A stretch of 8,452 bases of DNA from Sulfurimonas sp. UBA6014 (GTDB taxonomy: Bacteria > Campylobacterota > Campylobacteria > Campylobacterales > Sulfurimonadaceae), in assembly GCA_002428085.1 (NCBI GenBank), contig DJAA01000059.1:35548-43999 (forward strand). The letters are read 5' to 3'. The notes beneath the pieces were generated by a model that was not told where the DNA came from, ran no database searches, and saw only the letters and a list, made by a program, of their open reading frames with translations. How positions within the stretch are numbered: the stretch's first letter is position 1; every line of letters begins with the position of its first letter. Below, piece by piece: positions 1 through 6,045 of the stretch. A program made the translations under genes and the position numbers.

Positions 1-39
1 GAAAATTTAATCAATCTTGTCTCTCTCTTAAAAATATAG
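1..39 (+). CDS. possible 3' tail of a gene entering from the left
   Basis: Frame 1 is open from the window edge to a TAG at 37-39 and would encode ENLINLVSLLKI. The short amphipathic ending resembles the C-termini of methyl-accepting chemotaxis proteins, but twelve residues are far too few to identify anything. Frame 3 is also open at the edge, as far as a stop at about 51, so the reading frame itself is uncertain. Confidence 0.2.
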   Translation, partial: ENLINLVSLLKI

Positions 40-273
40 CTCATGAAAGTTAAAAAACTTGCCATCACAGCGAAAATATGATTTTATTATCAAACCTTTA
101 TGGCGTAAACAATCGACATAAATATAATAAAATATTATTATTTTATATATTCTAGTTATAAGTTTTTATTCTATAAATAAATGATTTTAAGTTTCATTTA
201 ACATAATGAATTGTACTATTTTTGTAGCTTGAAATTCGCTTATAGTTTTTCAACAACACACAAAGGGGAAAAC
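40..273 (+). promoter_or_regulatory. AT-rich leader/promoter region of the redox cassette
   Basis: No gene is visible here. The stretch is extremely AT-rich. It contains a dyad with 8-base arms (127-134 and 139-146, four-base loop) and several TATAAT-like boxes, for example TATAAA at 172-177 and CATAAT at 202-207, which could be the -10 of a promoter for the flavoprotein operon. No clear -35 or sigma-54 (GG-N10-GC) signature was found. The cassette's first ribosome binding site, AGGGGA at 264-269, lies four bases before the ATG at 274. The exact transcription start cannot be fixed from sequence alone. Confidence 0.4.
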
Positions 274-1701
274 ATGAAAATGAATCGTCGTGATGCTATA
301 AAACTAGGTGCAACTGGAGTATTAGCTGCCGTAACAGCTACAACAATTTCTGGATGTAGCAGCAGTGAAGCAAAACCAAAGGCAGAAGAAAAAGTTAATG
401 CTGGTGGTACAAAAAAAATATTAGGCAAACACCAAGTAGTCGTGATTGGTGGTGGCTTTGGTGGTCTCACTGTTGCAAGTGAGATTAAAAAAGGGAACAA
501 AAATGTAGATGTTCTGATTATAGAAAAAAATGACGCATTTATGTCTTGCCCTGCATCAAACACTTACTTGGGGAAACTCGAAGGGATGACACTTGGAAAA
601 TTTGTTTTTGATTATGCAAAACCGATAGAAAAGTATGGTTACAGTATGCTCAAATCTGAAGTTATCGGCATAGACCGTAAAGCAAAAGAGGTTCATACTG
701 CTGCAGGCATTGTGCAGTATGACATCTTAGTTTTATCTCCAGGTATTGCGTATGATTATGAAACACAATTTCCGACATGGGATAAAAATAAAATCGCTCA
801 TGTTTCTCGTGTAGCTCCAGGTGCGCTCATCGCAGGAGGAGAGCATATCGCGTTAGAGAGACTTTTGGCTGGCATGGAAGATGGCAATGTCATCATCACT
901 ATTCCAGCGGGTAAATTTCGTTGTCCTCCAGCTCCATTTGAGAGAGCGTGTATGATTGCATCGTTTATGAAAAAAGAGGATATCCGTGGCAAGGTTATTA
1001 TGCTTAACCCTACAAATACTATCGCAAAAGGGGCTGCATTTAAAGAAGCGTGGAGTGAACTTTATGGCGACATGATTGAGCATATTGATTTTGCTACGAT
1101 TCAAGATGTCGATACAGAGACAAAAACTGTGACCTATATCCATAAAGCACCTACAGGAGAAAAAGACCCTGTTACAGACGAGCCTATCTTAAAAGCAGTA
1201 GAGAAAAAACTCTCCTATGGAGTGCTCAACCTTATTCCAAATAATAAAGTAAATTCTGTTGTCATGATGGCAGACATAGAAGTGACTTCAGATTCTTATC
1301 ATAATGTAGTCATGAATGGATGTTCATTCCAAACAAAAACAGATGCAAATATTTATGCGATTGGGGATGTTGTAGCTCATGGAATTCCTCCAAGTGGTCA
1401 AACTGCAAACTGGGCAGGAAAACAGTGTGCTCAAGAGATACTCTTTGTGCTTGAAGGGAAAAAATATACACTACCAGTTCAGACAACTCCTGTAGCTGCA
1501 GGAAATGTATGCTACTCAATGGTGGGAGATAAGCCTGAAGAGGGCATCTTAGTGACACACGATTTCTCATGGAATGGTTCAGTCATAGCAGGTAAAGCAA
1601 ATGTTCCAAAAGATGCAAAAACAGGAAAGTATCGCTCTCAAGGTACTGCAAAAGCGCTTCATGACTGGTACCGTGGCATCACGAGCGACCTTTTTAGCTA
1701 A
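274..1701 (+). CDS. fccB: FAD-dependent sulfide dehydrogenase-like flavoprotein (FccB/SoxF family), Tat lipoprotein
   Basis: This 475-residue protein resembles the flavin subunit of flavocytochrome c sulfide dehydrogenase. I start it at ATG 274 because AGGGGA precedes it and the next residues form a twin-arginine signal (NRRDAIKLG); an upstream in-frame ATG at 211 lacks a ribosome site. A lipobox, ISGC (Cys28), suggests a lipid anchor. GGGFGG at 59-64 is the Rossmann FAD motif. Cys92 in SCPASN matches the position that carries covalent FAD in FccB. Cys217 (RCPPAPFERA) and Cys350 match the redox-active disulfide cysteines. YAIGD (361-365) is the second FAD motif, and a C-terminal flavocytochrome-type domain begins near 410. 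Expected role: periplasmic sulfide (or other reduced sulfur) oxidation, passing electrons to the Rieske protein and cytochrome encoded downstream. Substrate is inferred, and no FccA cytochrome is next to it. Confidence 0.85.
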   Translation: MKMNRRDAIKLGATGVLAAVTATTISGCSSSEAKPKAEEKVNAGGTKKILGKHQVVVIGGGFGGLTVASEIKKGNKNVDVLIIEKNDAFMSCPASNTYLGKLEGMTLGKFVFDYAKPIEKYGYSMLKSEVIGIDRKAKEVHTAAGIVQYDILVLSPGIAYDYETQFPTWDKNKIAHVSRVAPGALIAGGEHIALERLLAGMEDGNVIITIPAGKFRCPPAPFERACMIASFMKKEDIRGKVIMLNPTNTIAKGAAFKEAWSELYGDMIEHIDFATIQDVDTETKTVTYIHKAPTGEKDPVTDEPILKAVEKKLSYGVLNLIPNNKVNSVVMMADIEVTSDSYHNVVMNGCSFQTKTDANIYAIGDVVAHGIPPSGQTANWAGKQCAQEILFVLEGKKYTLPVQTTPVAAGNVCYSMVGDKPEEGILVTHDFSWNGSVIAGKANVPKDAKTGKYRSQGTAKALHDWYRGITSDLFS

Positions 1702-1725
1702 CTAAATCGACGTTAAAGGATATTC

Positions 1726-2454
1726 GTGGATAGAAGAAACTTTTTAAAAGTTGCAGGAACAACAGGGATACTCATAGCAGTATCCCCCTCAACTATTGGC
1801 ACAAGGCTCTATGCAAATGATGGAACTTTATACTCTGCTTATGAAAAAGTACAGCTCGTAGATGCAAGTGGAGCAGCTATCAAAGCAAGTGCTCTTAAAA
1901 AAGAGACAAATTATATATTTAACTACCCATATAAATCGACCCCGTCTCTCTTGCTTAACCTTGAAGATGCTGTCCAAAAAGATGTAAAACTCCAAGCTGA
2001 AGATGGGCAAGAATATCTATGGAAAAGTGGTGTAGGCCCACAAAAAACTATCGTAGCCTATAGTGCTATTTGCTCCCATCAGCTAGCCCATCCAACGCCA
2101 AATGACAGTTTTTTGCAGTATGTTCAAAAAGATAAAAAAACCATGGCATACGAAACAGGCGGCGTTATAGTATGCTCGTCGCACCTCTCATCATTTGATG
2201 CAAAAGGAGGTGCGAAACGGCTCTCAGGTCCTGCTGCACAGCCACTCGCATCTATTGTTCTTGAAGTTGCACAAGATGATACCATCTGGGCGGTAGGAGT
2301 TCTAGGTCCTGACAAATTTCACGAATATTTTGAAACTTTTAAACCAGAATTTAAACTTTTCTATGGTGGAAAAAGAGAAGCCAAAGAGCTTGTAAAGATA
2401 AGTGCACCTACAGTCACACTCAACGAGTACACAAAAGAAATCATTCAATACTAA
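1726..2454 (+). CDS. Tat-exported Rieske-type [2Fe-2S] protein
   Basis: A 242-residue protein that starts with GTG at 1726, with AAAGGA at 1715-1720 placed five bases before it and 24 bases after the flavoprotein stop. DRRNFLKVAG is a twin-arginine signal followed by a hydrophobic stretch to about residue 28, which may be cleaved near LYA-ND or may remain as an anchor. Two cluster-binding boxes are visible: CSH (Cys116, His118) and CSSH (Cys150, His153), the CxH...CxxH pattern of Rieske proteins. The extra cysteine pair that forms a stabilising disulfide in bc1 Rieske proteins is absent (CSHQLA and CSSHLS here). The boxes are 31 residues apart, against roughly 16 in bc1 types. It probably relays electrons between the flavoprotein and the cytochrome encoded on either side; that role is inferred from position. 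Confidence 0.85.
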   Translation: MDRRNFLKVAGTTGILIAVSPSTIGTRLYANDGTLYSAYEKVQLVDASGAAIKASALKKETNYIFNYPYKSTPSLLLNLEDAVQKDVKLQAEDGQEYLWKSGVGPQKTIVAYSAICSHQLAHPTPNDSFLQYVQKDKKTMAYETGGVIVCSSHLSSFDAKGGAKRLSGPAAQPLASIVLEVAQDDTIWAVGVLGPDKFHEYFETFKPEFKLFYGGKREAKELVKISAPTVTLNEYTKEIIQY

Positions 2455-2464
2455 AAGAGGTCTT

Positions 2465-2863
2465 ATGAAACTACTAAAAATAACGCTCCTCTCTCTTCTA
2501 GTAGCTACCTCTGTTTTTGCTCAACCAAAAGCAGACATGGCACAAGATATGAGAACTATGCTCAGTGCGATGCAAGAGATTGAAACATCTGGCTTTTACA
2601 ACAATAAAGAAGGGATGCAAACAGGGGTGAAAAAACTCAAATCGGGTCTAACTTCACTTCTCTCTACGGATGCCAAAGAGTATCTCCCTGATGACCAAGC
2701 ATACGCAAATCAATTTGCAAAAAAGAATGCGACCATGATTAACATGTATGCAGATGACCTTTTAGACTCTCTCAGTCATGACAAAATGGATGATGCGCTT
2801 GAAAATTACTCATTAATTTTAAAGCAATGCACCTCTTGTCATCTTCGCATCCGCTCATATTAA
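2465..2863 (+). CDS. small periplasmic c-type cytochrome, class II (cytochrome c'-like)
   Basis: A 132-residue protein. ATG 2465 is chosen because AGAGG (2456-2460) precedes it and it begins directly with a Sec signal peptide (MKLLKITLLSLLVATSVFA, likely cleaved after Ala19). The only heme motif, CTSCH at 122-126, sits six residues from the C-terminus, and the body is predicted helical. Both traits fit the four-helix class II cytochromes (c', c-556 type), where the heme site lies in the last helix. The gene follows the Rieske gene by ten bases, so it is almost surely co-transcribed and is the likely terminal electron acceptor of the trio. Axial ligation (five- or six-coordinate) cannot be told from sequence: several methionines in the N-terminal half could serve as a sixth ligand. 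Confidence 0.85.
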   Translation: MKLLKITLLSLLVATSVFAQPKADMAQDMRTMLSAMQEIETSGFYNNKEGMQTGVKKLKSGLTSLLSTDAKEYLPDDQAYANQFAKKNATMINMYADDLLDSLSHDKMDDALENYSLILKQCTSCHLRIRSY

Positions 2864-2873
2864 CTTTAATTTT

Positions 2874-2908
2874 AGCGATGGGCAAACTCTTTGTTTTACC
2901 CATTTGCT
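2874..2908. terminator. hairpin between convergent cytochrome and ridA genes
   Basis: An imperfect stem pairs AGC-GA-TGGG (2874-2882) with CCCA-TTT-GCT (2899-2908), continued inside by AAAC/GTTT around a five-base loop. It covers the stop codon of ridA and begins ten bases past the cytochrome stop, as expected for a shared terminator of convergent genes. Neither side carries a convincing T-run, so intrinsic termination is uncertain. Confidence 0.3.
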
Positions 2909-3279
2909 AAAGCAATAACCTCAATCTCTACACGAGCATTTCTAGGAAGAGTTTTTACCGCTACAGTAGAGCGCGCTGGTTTATGTAAACCAAAAGCTTC
3001 TGCATACACTTCATTAACAAGGGCAAAATCAGCCATATCTGCTAAAAAAAGAGTTGTTTTAAGGACGTTTTCAAGGGAGCTTCCTGCCTCAACTAAAACA
3101 GCTTCAAGATTTTTAAAAACTTGAACTGCCTGAACCACCACATCTTCATGTAAAAGCTCATCGCTTCCGTCTGCTTTAAGTGCGATTTGACCTGATGTAA
3201 ACACCAAACTATTTGCTACAGTTGCCTGAGAATAAGGACCTATCGCTGATGGAGCTTTATTTGTTTGTATAAGTTTCAT
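2896..3279 (-). CDS. ridA: RidA/YjgF/UK114 family imine deaminase
   Basis: A 127-residue protein of the usual RidA length. Family members form trimers and hydrolyse reactive 2-aminoacrylate and related enamine/imine intermediates released by PLP enzymes, protecting the cytoplasm. Family signatures are present: GPYSQA with Tyr16, the SGQIAL turn near 29-34, PARSTV with the catalytic Arg103 (Arg105 in E. coli), and VEIE with Glu118 fifteen residues later, as in active RidA. AAAGGA (complement of 3290-3295) lies ten bases before the ATG. The gene is convergent with the cytochrome gene. It lies 80 bases downstream of the thioredoxin-like gene on the same strand, separated by hairpins, so it may be a separate unit or attenuated read-through; I could not find a convincing promoter. 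Confidence 0.92.
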   Translation of the reverse strand: MKLIQTNKAPSAIGPYSQATVANSLVFTSGQIALKADGSDELLHEDVVVQAVQVFKNLEAVLVEAGSSLENVLKTTLFLADMADFALVNEVYAEAFGLHKPARSTVAVKTLPRNARVEIEVIALANG

Positions 3280-3311
3280 TTTATTTTTTTCCTTTTACTG
3301 ATGTTAAACAC

Positions 3312-3333
3312 TAAAACGGACGCGTCCGTTTTA
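3312..3333. terminator. 22-base perfect palindrome, probable bidirectional terminator
   Basis: The 11-base arm TAAAACGGACG is followed directly by its exact reverse complement. As RNA the GC-rich core (ACGGA-CGCG-TCCGT) would form a stem-loop ending in UUUU on either strand. It lies between the thioredoxin-like gene and ridA. On the - strand it would stop transcripts coming from the dapE operon. Alternatively, a DNA palindrome of this kind could be an operator for ridA. Its TTTTA arm is shared with the neighbouring hairpin at 3329-3359. Confidence 0.5.
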
Positions 3334-3359
3334 CGCTCTTTTTACAAAAGAACGTAAAA
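3329..3359. other. hairpin adjoining the thioredoxin-like gene, overlapping the palindrome
   Basis: TTTTACG (3329-3335) pairs with CGTAAAA (3353-3359), and inside it TCTTTT (3337-3342) pairs with AAAAGA (3346-3351), with one C-A mismatch and a three-base loop. It begins immediately after the stop codon (3360-3362) of the thioredoxin-like gene on the - strand. Its distal arm uses bases that belong to the 3312-3333 palindrome, so in one RNA the two structures compete. It may be a 3'-end-protecting hairpin or part of an attenuator. Confidence 0.45.
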
Positions 3360-3770
3360 TCATTTTTTAAAATTTTTCACATATCTTGCATCCACATCTT
3401 TTAAAAAGGAGGCAAAATCTTCACTATCCCAGTAGCCTAAAATTGAGTATATTTCTTCACCGTTACTGGTCAAAAAATAGTGTTTTGGAACCCTTGACCC
3501 GTCAAACTTGGATGGAAAAAAATCCAAATTTTTATCCACATTTAAAAGAATGTATTTTTTGTTTAATGTAGCAAGGGTCGCTTTATCTTGTAAGGTTGTT
3601 GCTGCAAATTTTTTGCACCATCTGCAATTCTTAGAGGTTATAAGCATATAGAGATGTTTTTTTTCTTTTTTTGCCTGTTTTAATGCCTCTTTATAGTTAT
3701 GGCTCCACCCTAAATCAGCACTCAAAAGCACCGATACCATCATGATGACTAACAGTAAAATTCTCATCAT
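3360..3770 (-). CDS. secreted thioredoxin-fold protein (CRWC)
   Basis: A 136-residue protein with an N-terminal hydrophobic signal (to about residue 18, ending LLSA) and a thioredoxin-like domain of the thioredoxin_7/DUF255-related type. Cys49-Arg-Trp-Cys52 is the redox motif, in the context SKNCRWCKKF, and VPKHYFL with Pro95 matches the cis-proline strand. Such proteins act in the periplasm as thiol-disulfide reductants or in cytochrome c maturation and repair of oxidised cysteines; which of these applies is not visible. The AGGA ribosome site (complement of 3776-3779) overlaps the dapE stop codon, so it is translated from the dapE transcript. Two adjacent ATGs (3770 and 3767) are both acceptable starts. 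Confidence 0.8.
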   Translation of the reverse strand: MMRILLLVIMMVSVLLSADLGWSHNYKEALKQAKKEKKHLYMLITSKNCRWCKKFAATTLQDKATLATLNKKYILLNVDKNLDFFPSKFDGSRVPKHYFLTSNGEEIYSILGYWDSEDFASFLKDVDARYVKNFKK

Positions 3771-3777
3771 TTTATTC

Positions 3778-4875
3778 CTATTTCCAAGTACTGATTAAAG
3801 TCTTGAAAACAGCATACAAATCTTCAACTTCTTTTTTACTCGTTCGCTCGTTTGTGCTATGGATGGTATCATTTTTTACGCCAAATTCTATCACTTCAAT
3901 CCCTAAGGGTGCCAGAAATCTTGCATCTGAAGTACCGCCTGCGGTTGAGTGTTTTGGCTTTATACCTGTCACTTTTTCTATCGCTGCGTCTATATTTCTC
4001 ACAACTTTCGTCTGCGTATTTGTCTTAAAAGGATAAGAGCCTTGCGTTAGTTTGAGTGTATAATCCAAACCTGCAAAGTGCTTTGCAACAAATGCACTCA
4101 CTTCATGCTGTGTAGTGAGTGTTGTGTTTCGGACGTTGAACATCATCTCAAGATGGCTAGGTGTCACATTTGTCACCTGCATTCCAGAGCGAATGTCGGT
4201 GATGACAAATTTACTGGGACTAAAAAACACATCACCCGCATCCAAATCGATTCCAGCGATATTTTCCAAAATCTTAGCAATCATATGGATGGGATTGCGT
4301 GCTTTTTCAGGATATGCTGCATGACCTTGTTTGCCATAAAGGGTAAGATACCCATTTATAGAACCTCTACGCCCTACTTTTATAGCATCTCCAAAAACTT
4401 CTTCACACGTTGGCTCTGCCACAACTGCCGCATCAGGCAATAAATTATGCTCTTTCAAATACTCCAACGCTTTTATGGTTCCGTTTACCCCCTCGCCCTC
4501 TTCATCAGAGGTGAGTAAAAGCGATAAAGTACCCTTAAAATCGTCTGCTTCTTTGACAGCTTGAGTAAAAGCTGCTACTCCGCTTTTCATATCCTGCGTC
4601 CCACGACCGTAAATATACCCCTCTTTTTCGACCGCTTCATAAGGGTTAGTATCCCAACCTTTTCCAGCAGGAACTACATCCACATGTCCAGCAAAACAAA
4701 GATGTTCGCCTTCGCTGAATTTTTTATAAATAAACAGGTTTTTAACATCCTCTACATCGATACGAATCGCTGTAAATTCAGGCAAATAACTCTCTATAAA
4801 ATCAAGCAATCCTCCATCATCTGGAGTCTCACTTTTAGATTCTACAAGTTTTTTAAAAAGTTCTATTATCTCCAC
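3778..4875 (-). CDS. dapE: succinyl-diaminopimelate desuccinylase
   Basis: A 365-residue di-zinc M20 peptidase-family enzyme that hydrolyses N-succinyl-LL-diaminopimelate to succinate and LL-diaminopimelate in lysine and peptidoglycan synthesis. Metal and catalytic residues are in place: His64 and the assisting Asp66 in GHVDVVP, Asp95 in GRGTQDMKSG, catalytic Glu125 and ligand Glu126 in TSDEEGEG, Glu154 in VAEPT, and His339 in NDTIHSTNE. Length matches the family, so it is complete. The start is GTG at 4875-4873, whose first base is the last base of the preceding TAG stop (TAGTG), which indicates translational coupling to the lipoprotein gene upstream; no ATG occurs early enough to replace it. 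The protein is cytoplasmic and likely essential for cell-wall synthesis. Confidence 0.95.
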   Translation of the reverse strand: MEIIELFKKLVESKSETPDDGGLLDFIESYLPEFTAIRIDVEDVKNLFIYKKFSEGEHLCFAGHVDVVPAGKGWDTNPYEAVEKEGYIYGRGTQDMKSGVAAFTQAVKEADDFKGTLSLLLTSDEEGEGVNGTIKALEYLKEHNLLPDAAVVAEPTCEEVFGDAIKVGRRGSINGYLTLYGKQGHAAYPEKARNPIHMIAKILENIAGIDLDAGDVFFSPSKFVITDIRSGMQVTNVTPSHLEMMFNVRNTTLTTQHEVSAFVAKHFAGLDYTLKLTQGSYPFKTNTQTKVVRNIDAAIEKVTGIKPKHSTAGGTSDARFLAPLGIEVIEFGVKNDTIHSTNERTSKKEVEDLYAVFKTLISTWK

Positions 4876-5222
4876 TACTGCGCACCAGGATTTTCATAAA
4901 ACACATACGGAGTCGCGTAATCGCTTATCTCAAAATAGAGCTTTTTCTCACCCTCATCCACTTTAAAGTTTTGGTTACCATCGAGGTAACCATACCCGTA
5001 TCGGTACGCTCTTGGAGACGTTCCTTCTGTTGCTTCTGCCGTTGAGAGCTTGTCTATTTTGATAAACCTCTGCACAAGTTTCTCTCCCATGTAAATATCC
5101 AAAACACCATCCGTCCCTGTCCAATTTTGGATACTCCTACCAAATTTATTTTGCGTCTCTTGCGTACAAGCAGTAAATAAAACCGCTATGCCTAAAATGG
5201 CAATTAACAATATTTTTCTCAT
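4875..5222 (-). CDS. small lipoprotein of unknown function
   Basis: A 115-residue protein. I start it at ATG 5222, which has AAGGA six bases upstream; a TTG two codons earlier abuts that site and is unlikely. A hydrophobic signal (MRKILLIAILGIAVLF) ends in FTAC, a slightly atypical lipobox with Cys19 as the lipidated residue. The mature part is Tyr- and Gly-rich (RAYRYGYGYLDG). It contains a 12-residue stretch, DGNQNFKVDEGE (81-92), with acidic or Asn side chains at positions 1, 3, 5, 9 and 12 as in an EF-hand calcium loop. I do not recognise the family. It is the first gene of the dapE operon and overlaps dapE by one base, but a functional link to lysine synthesis is not evident. Confidence 0.75.
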   Translation of the reverse strand: MRKILLIAILGIAVLFTACTQETQNKFGRSIQNWTGTDGVLDIYMGEKLVQRFIKIDKLSTAEATEGTSPRAYRYGYGYLDGNQNFKVDEGEKKLYFEISDYATPYVFYENPGAQ

Positions 5223-5246
5223 CGACAATCCTTGTTTTTAAGGTAA

Positions 5247-5277
5247 ATTATACACTTATAAAATTAAACACTTACAA
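5247..5277 (-). promoter_or_regulatory. promoter of the lipoprotein-dapE-thioredoxin operon
   Basis: On the - strand a perfect TATAAT (complement of 5247-5252) lies 24 bases before the ATG at 5222. A TTGTAA box (complement of 5272-5277) stands 19 bases further upstream as a possible -35. The predicted transcript would have a leader of under 20 bases that includes the AAGGA ribosome site. The gap 5223-5376 holds no gene. Confidence 0.6.
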
Positions 5278-5331
5278 GGTCTTTATGCCCAATGCCAACT
5301 TTGTTTTGTTTTTCTTTGTTGAAAGTGAAAA

Positions 5332-5364
5332 TTCTCTCAAGGGCTTCACGAAGACTTAAGAGAA
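5332..5364 (-). terminator. intrinsic terminator-like hairpin after the DUF350 gene
   Basis: TTCTCTCAAG (5332-5341) pairs with CTTAAGAGAA (5355-5364) with one mismatch, and CTT/AAG pairs inside around CACG. Read on the - strand, the stem is followed by TTTTCACTTT. It starts 12 bases past the DUF350 stop, a normal place for a Rho-independent terminator. Confidence 0.5.
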
Positions 5365-5376
5365 GCAAAGGTGCTT

Positions 5377-5778
5377 TTAATAGCTCATAGAACCTGCGTT
5401 TAAAAGTCCGATGGAGACAGATAAAAATGCCATGAGTATTCCAACAGGGACAACACCGTTGTTTATCTGCTCTTTGAGAGAAAACTTATTAGGGATTCTT
5501 GTAAAAACTAAAGCGAAAACAAGCTGAATAAACATAGCAACGCTTCCCCAGATTAAAAAATCTCCATAGGAAACGCAACTCACTAACGCACTGTATAGTG
5601 GAATTGAAAAGCCTATAATCGCACCGCTAAATGTTAAAGATGCAGCCATATTATTTTCCCCAAATATGAGTTTATAGTCATCATACGGGGTAACTATGGC
5701 GTAAAGATATACAAACACAACCACCAAAAAAACGGCTGTTATAAAAAACAACCCAAAAGCTAAAAACGATTCTACCAT
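5377..5778 (-). CDS. DUF350 (YjfL/UPF0719-type) inner-membrane protein
   Basis: A 133-residue, very hydrophobic protein with four predicted membrane helices at about 5-29, 46-68, 72-94 and 108-128. The pattern fits DUF350, whose members carry two repeated two-helix units: ENNMAASLTFSGAIIGFSIP, followed by a WGSVAMFIQLVFALVFTRIP stretch, then a polar INNG turn before the last helix and a GLLNAGSM ending. The biochemical function of the family is not settled; homologues often sit near polyamine-synthase-like or stress genes, but no such gene is nearby here. Start ATG 5778 has GGAG (complement of 5784-5787) five bases upstream. It has its own probable promoter and terminator, so it looks monocistronic. 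Confidence 0.8.
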   Translation of the reverse strand: MVESFLAFGLFFITAVFLVVVFVYLYAIVTPYDDYKLIFGENNMAASLTFSGAIIGFSIPLYSALVSCVSYGDFLIWGSVAMFIQLVFALVFTRIPNKFSLKEQINNGVVPVGILMAFLSVSIGLLNAGSMSY

Positions 5779-5810
5779 GCGAACTCCGGTTCATTAAATT
5801 TTAAAAATGA

Positions 5811-5819
5811 ATAATAGCA
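5811..5819 (-). promoter_or_regulatory. extended -10 promoter candidate for the DUF350 gene
   Basis: The - strand carries TGCTATTAT (complement of 5811-5819), an extended -10 box, 33 bases before the ATG at 5778. No good -35 is visible, which is usual for Campylobacterota housekeeping promoters. The rest of the gap 5779-5869 shows nothing else. Confidence 0.4.
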
Positions 5820-5869
5820 AAACAAAGCCAATTGAAATAAATTTTGGTTCCACATGCCGAGTTTCTATG

Positions 5870-6043
5870 TTAATCAAACAAATGAATACCCAATAACACG
5901 CCTAATCCTAGCCACAATAATTTATCTGTTGCATCACTCTGTGGCTTTTTGTCTGACCTAAAAATATTGACAAACGAGCCGAGAATAAAAAGAACGGCAA
6001 CTGCTACAATCACGACTAAAAGCGTTATTACAATAAAATCCAT
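5870..6043 (-). CDS. 57-residue two-helix membrane protein
   Basis: ATG 6043 to TAA 5870 encodes 57 residues. The start is two bases after the stop of the Type IIG methyltransferase gene, and a strong GGAGGA (complement of 6053-6058) lies nine bases before it, inside the end of that gene, so the two are probably co-translated. Residues 3-24 (FIVITLLVVIVAVAVLFILG) form one hydrophobic helix. A polar linker rich in Asp, Lys, Gln and Ser (29-41) follows, then a second hydrophobic stretch, LLWLGLGVLLGIHLF (42-56). I do not recognise a family. It could be an ordinary small membrane protein or an accessory of the restriction-modification locus; position alone does not decide. Confidence 0.6.
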   Translation of the reverse strand: MDFIVITLLVVIVAVAVLFILGSFVNIFRSDKKPQSDATDKLLWLGLGVLLGIHLFD

Positions 6044-6045
6044 TT

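Noticed and set aside
211..273. Upstream ATG extending the flavoprotein by 21 residues
   Set aside because: No ribosome site precedes it, and it would push the twin-arginine signal away from the N-terminus; ATG 274 has AGGGGA and begins the signal directly.
853..1143. - strand open frame of 96 codons
   Set aside because: Antisense to the flavoprotein gene with no ribosome site and no recognisable protein pattern.
2891..3124. + strand open frame of 77 codons
   Set aside because: It lies wholly antisense to ridA, whose protein is clearly recognisable; no ribosome site or plausible product.
4078..4443. + strand open frame of 121 codons with many cysteines and histidines
   Set aside because: Antisense shadow of dapE, whose catalytic residues are intact on the opposite strand.
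5223..5228. TTG start for the small lipoprotein
   Set aside because: The AAGGA site directly abuts this TTG, leaving no spacing, while ATG 5222 has a six-base gap.
5910..5950. AGCCACA/TGTGGCT inverted pair followed by TTTTT on the + strand, like an intrinsic terminator
   Set aside because: It lies inside the 57-codon gene on the other strand, has a 23-base loop and no + strand gene upstream within 3 kb, so it is probably chance.
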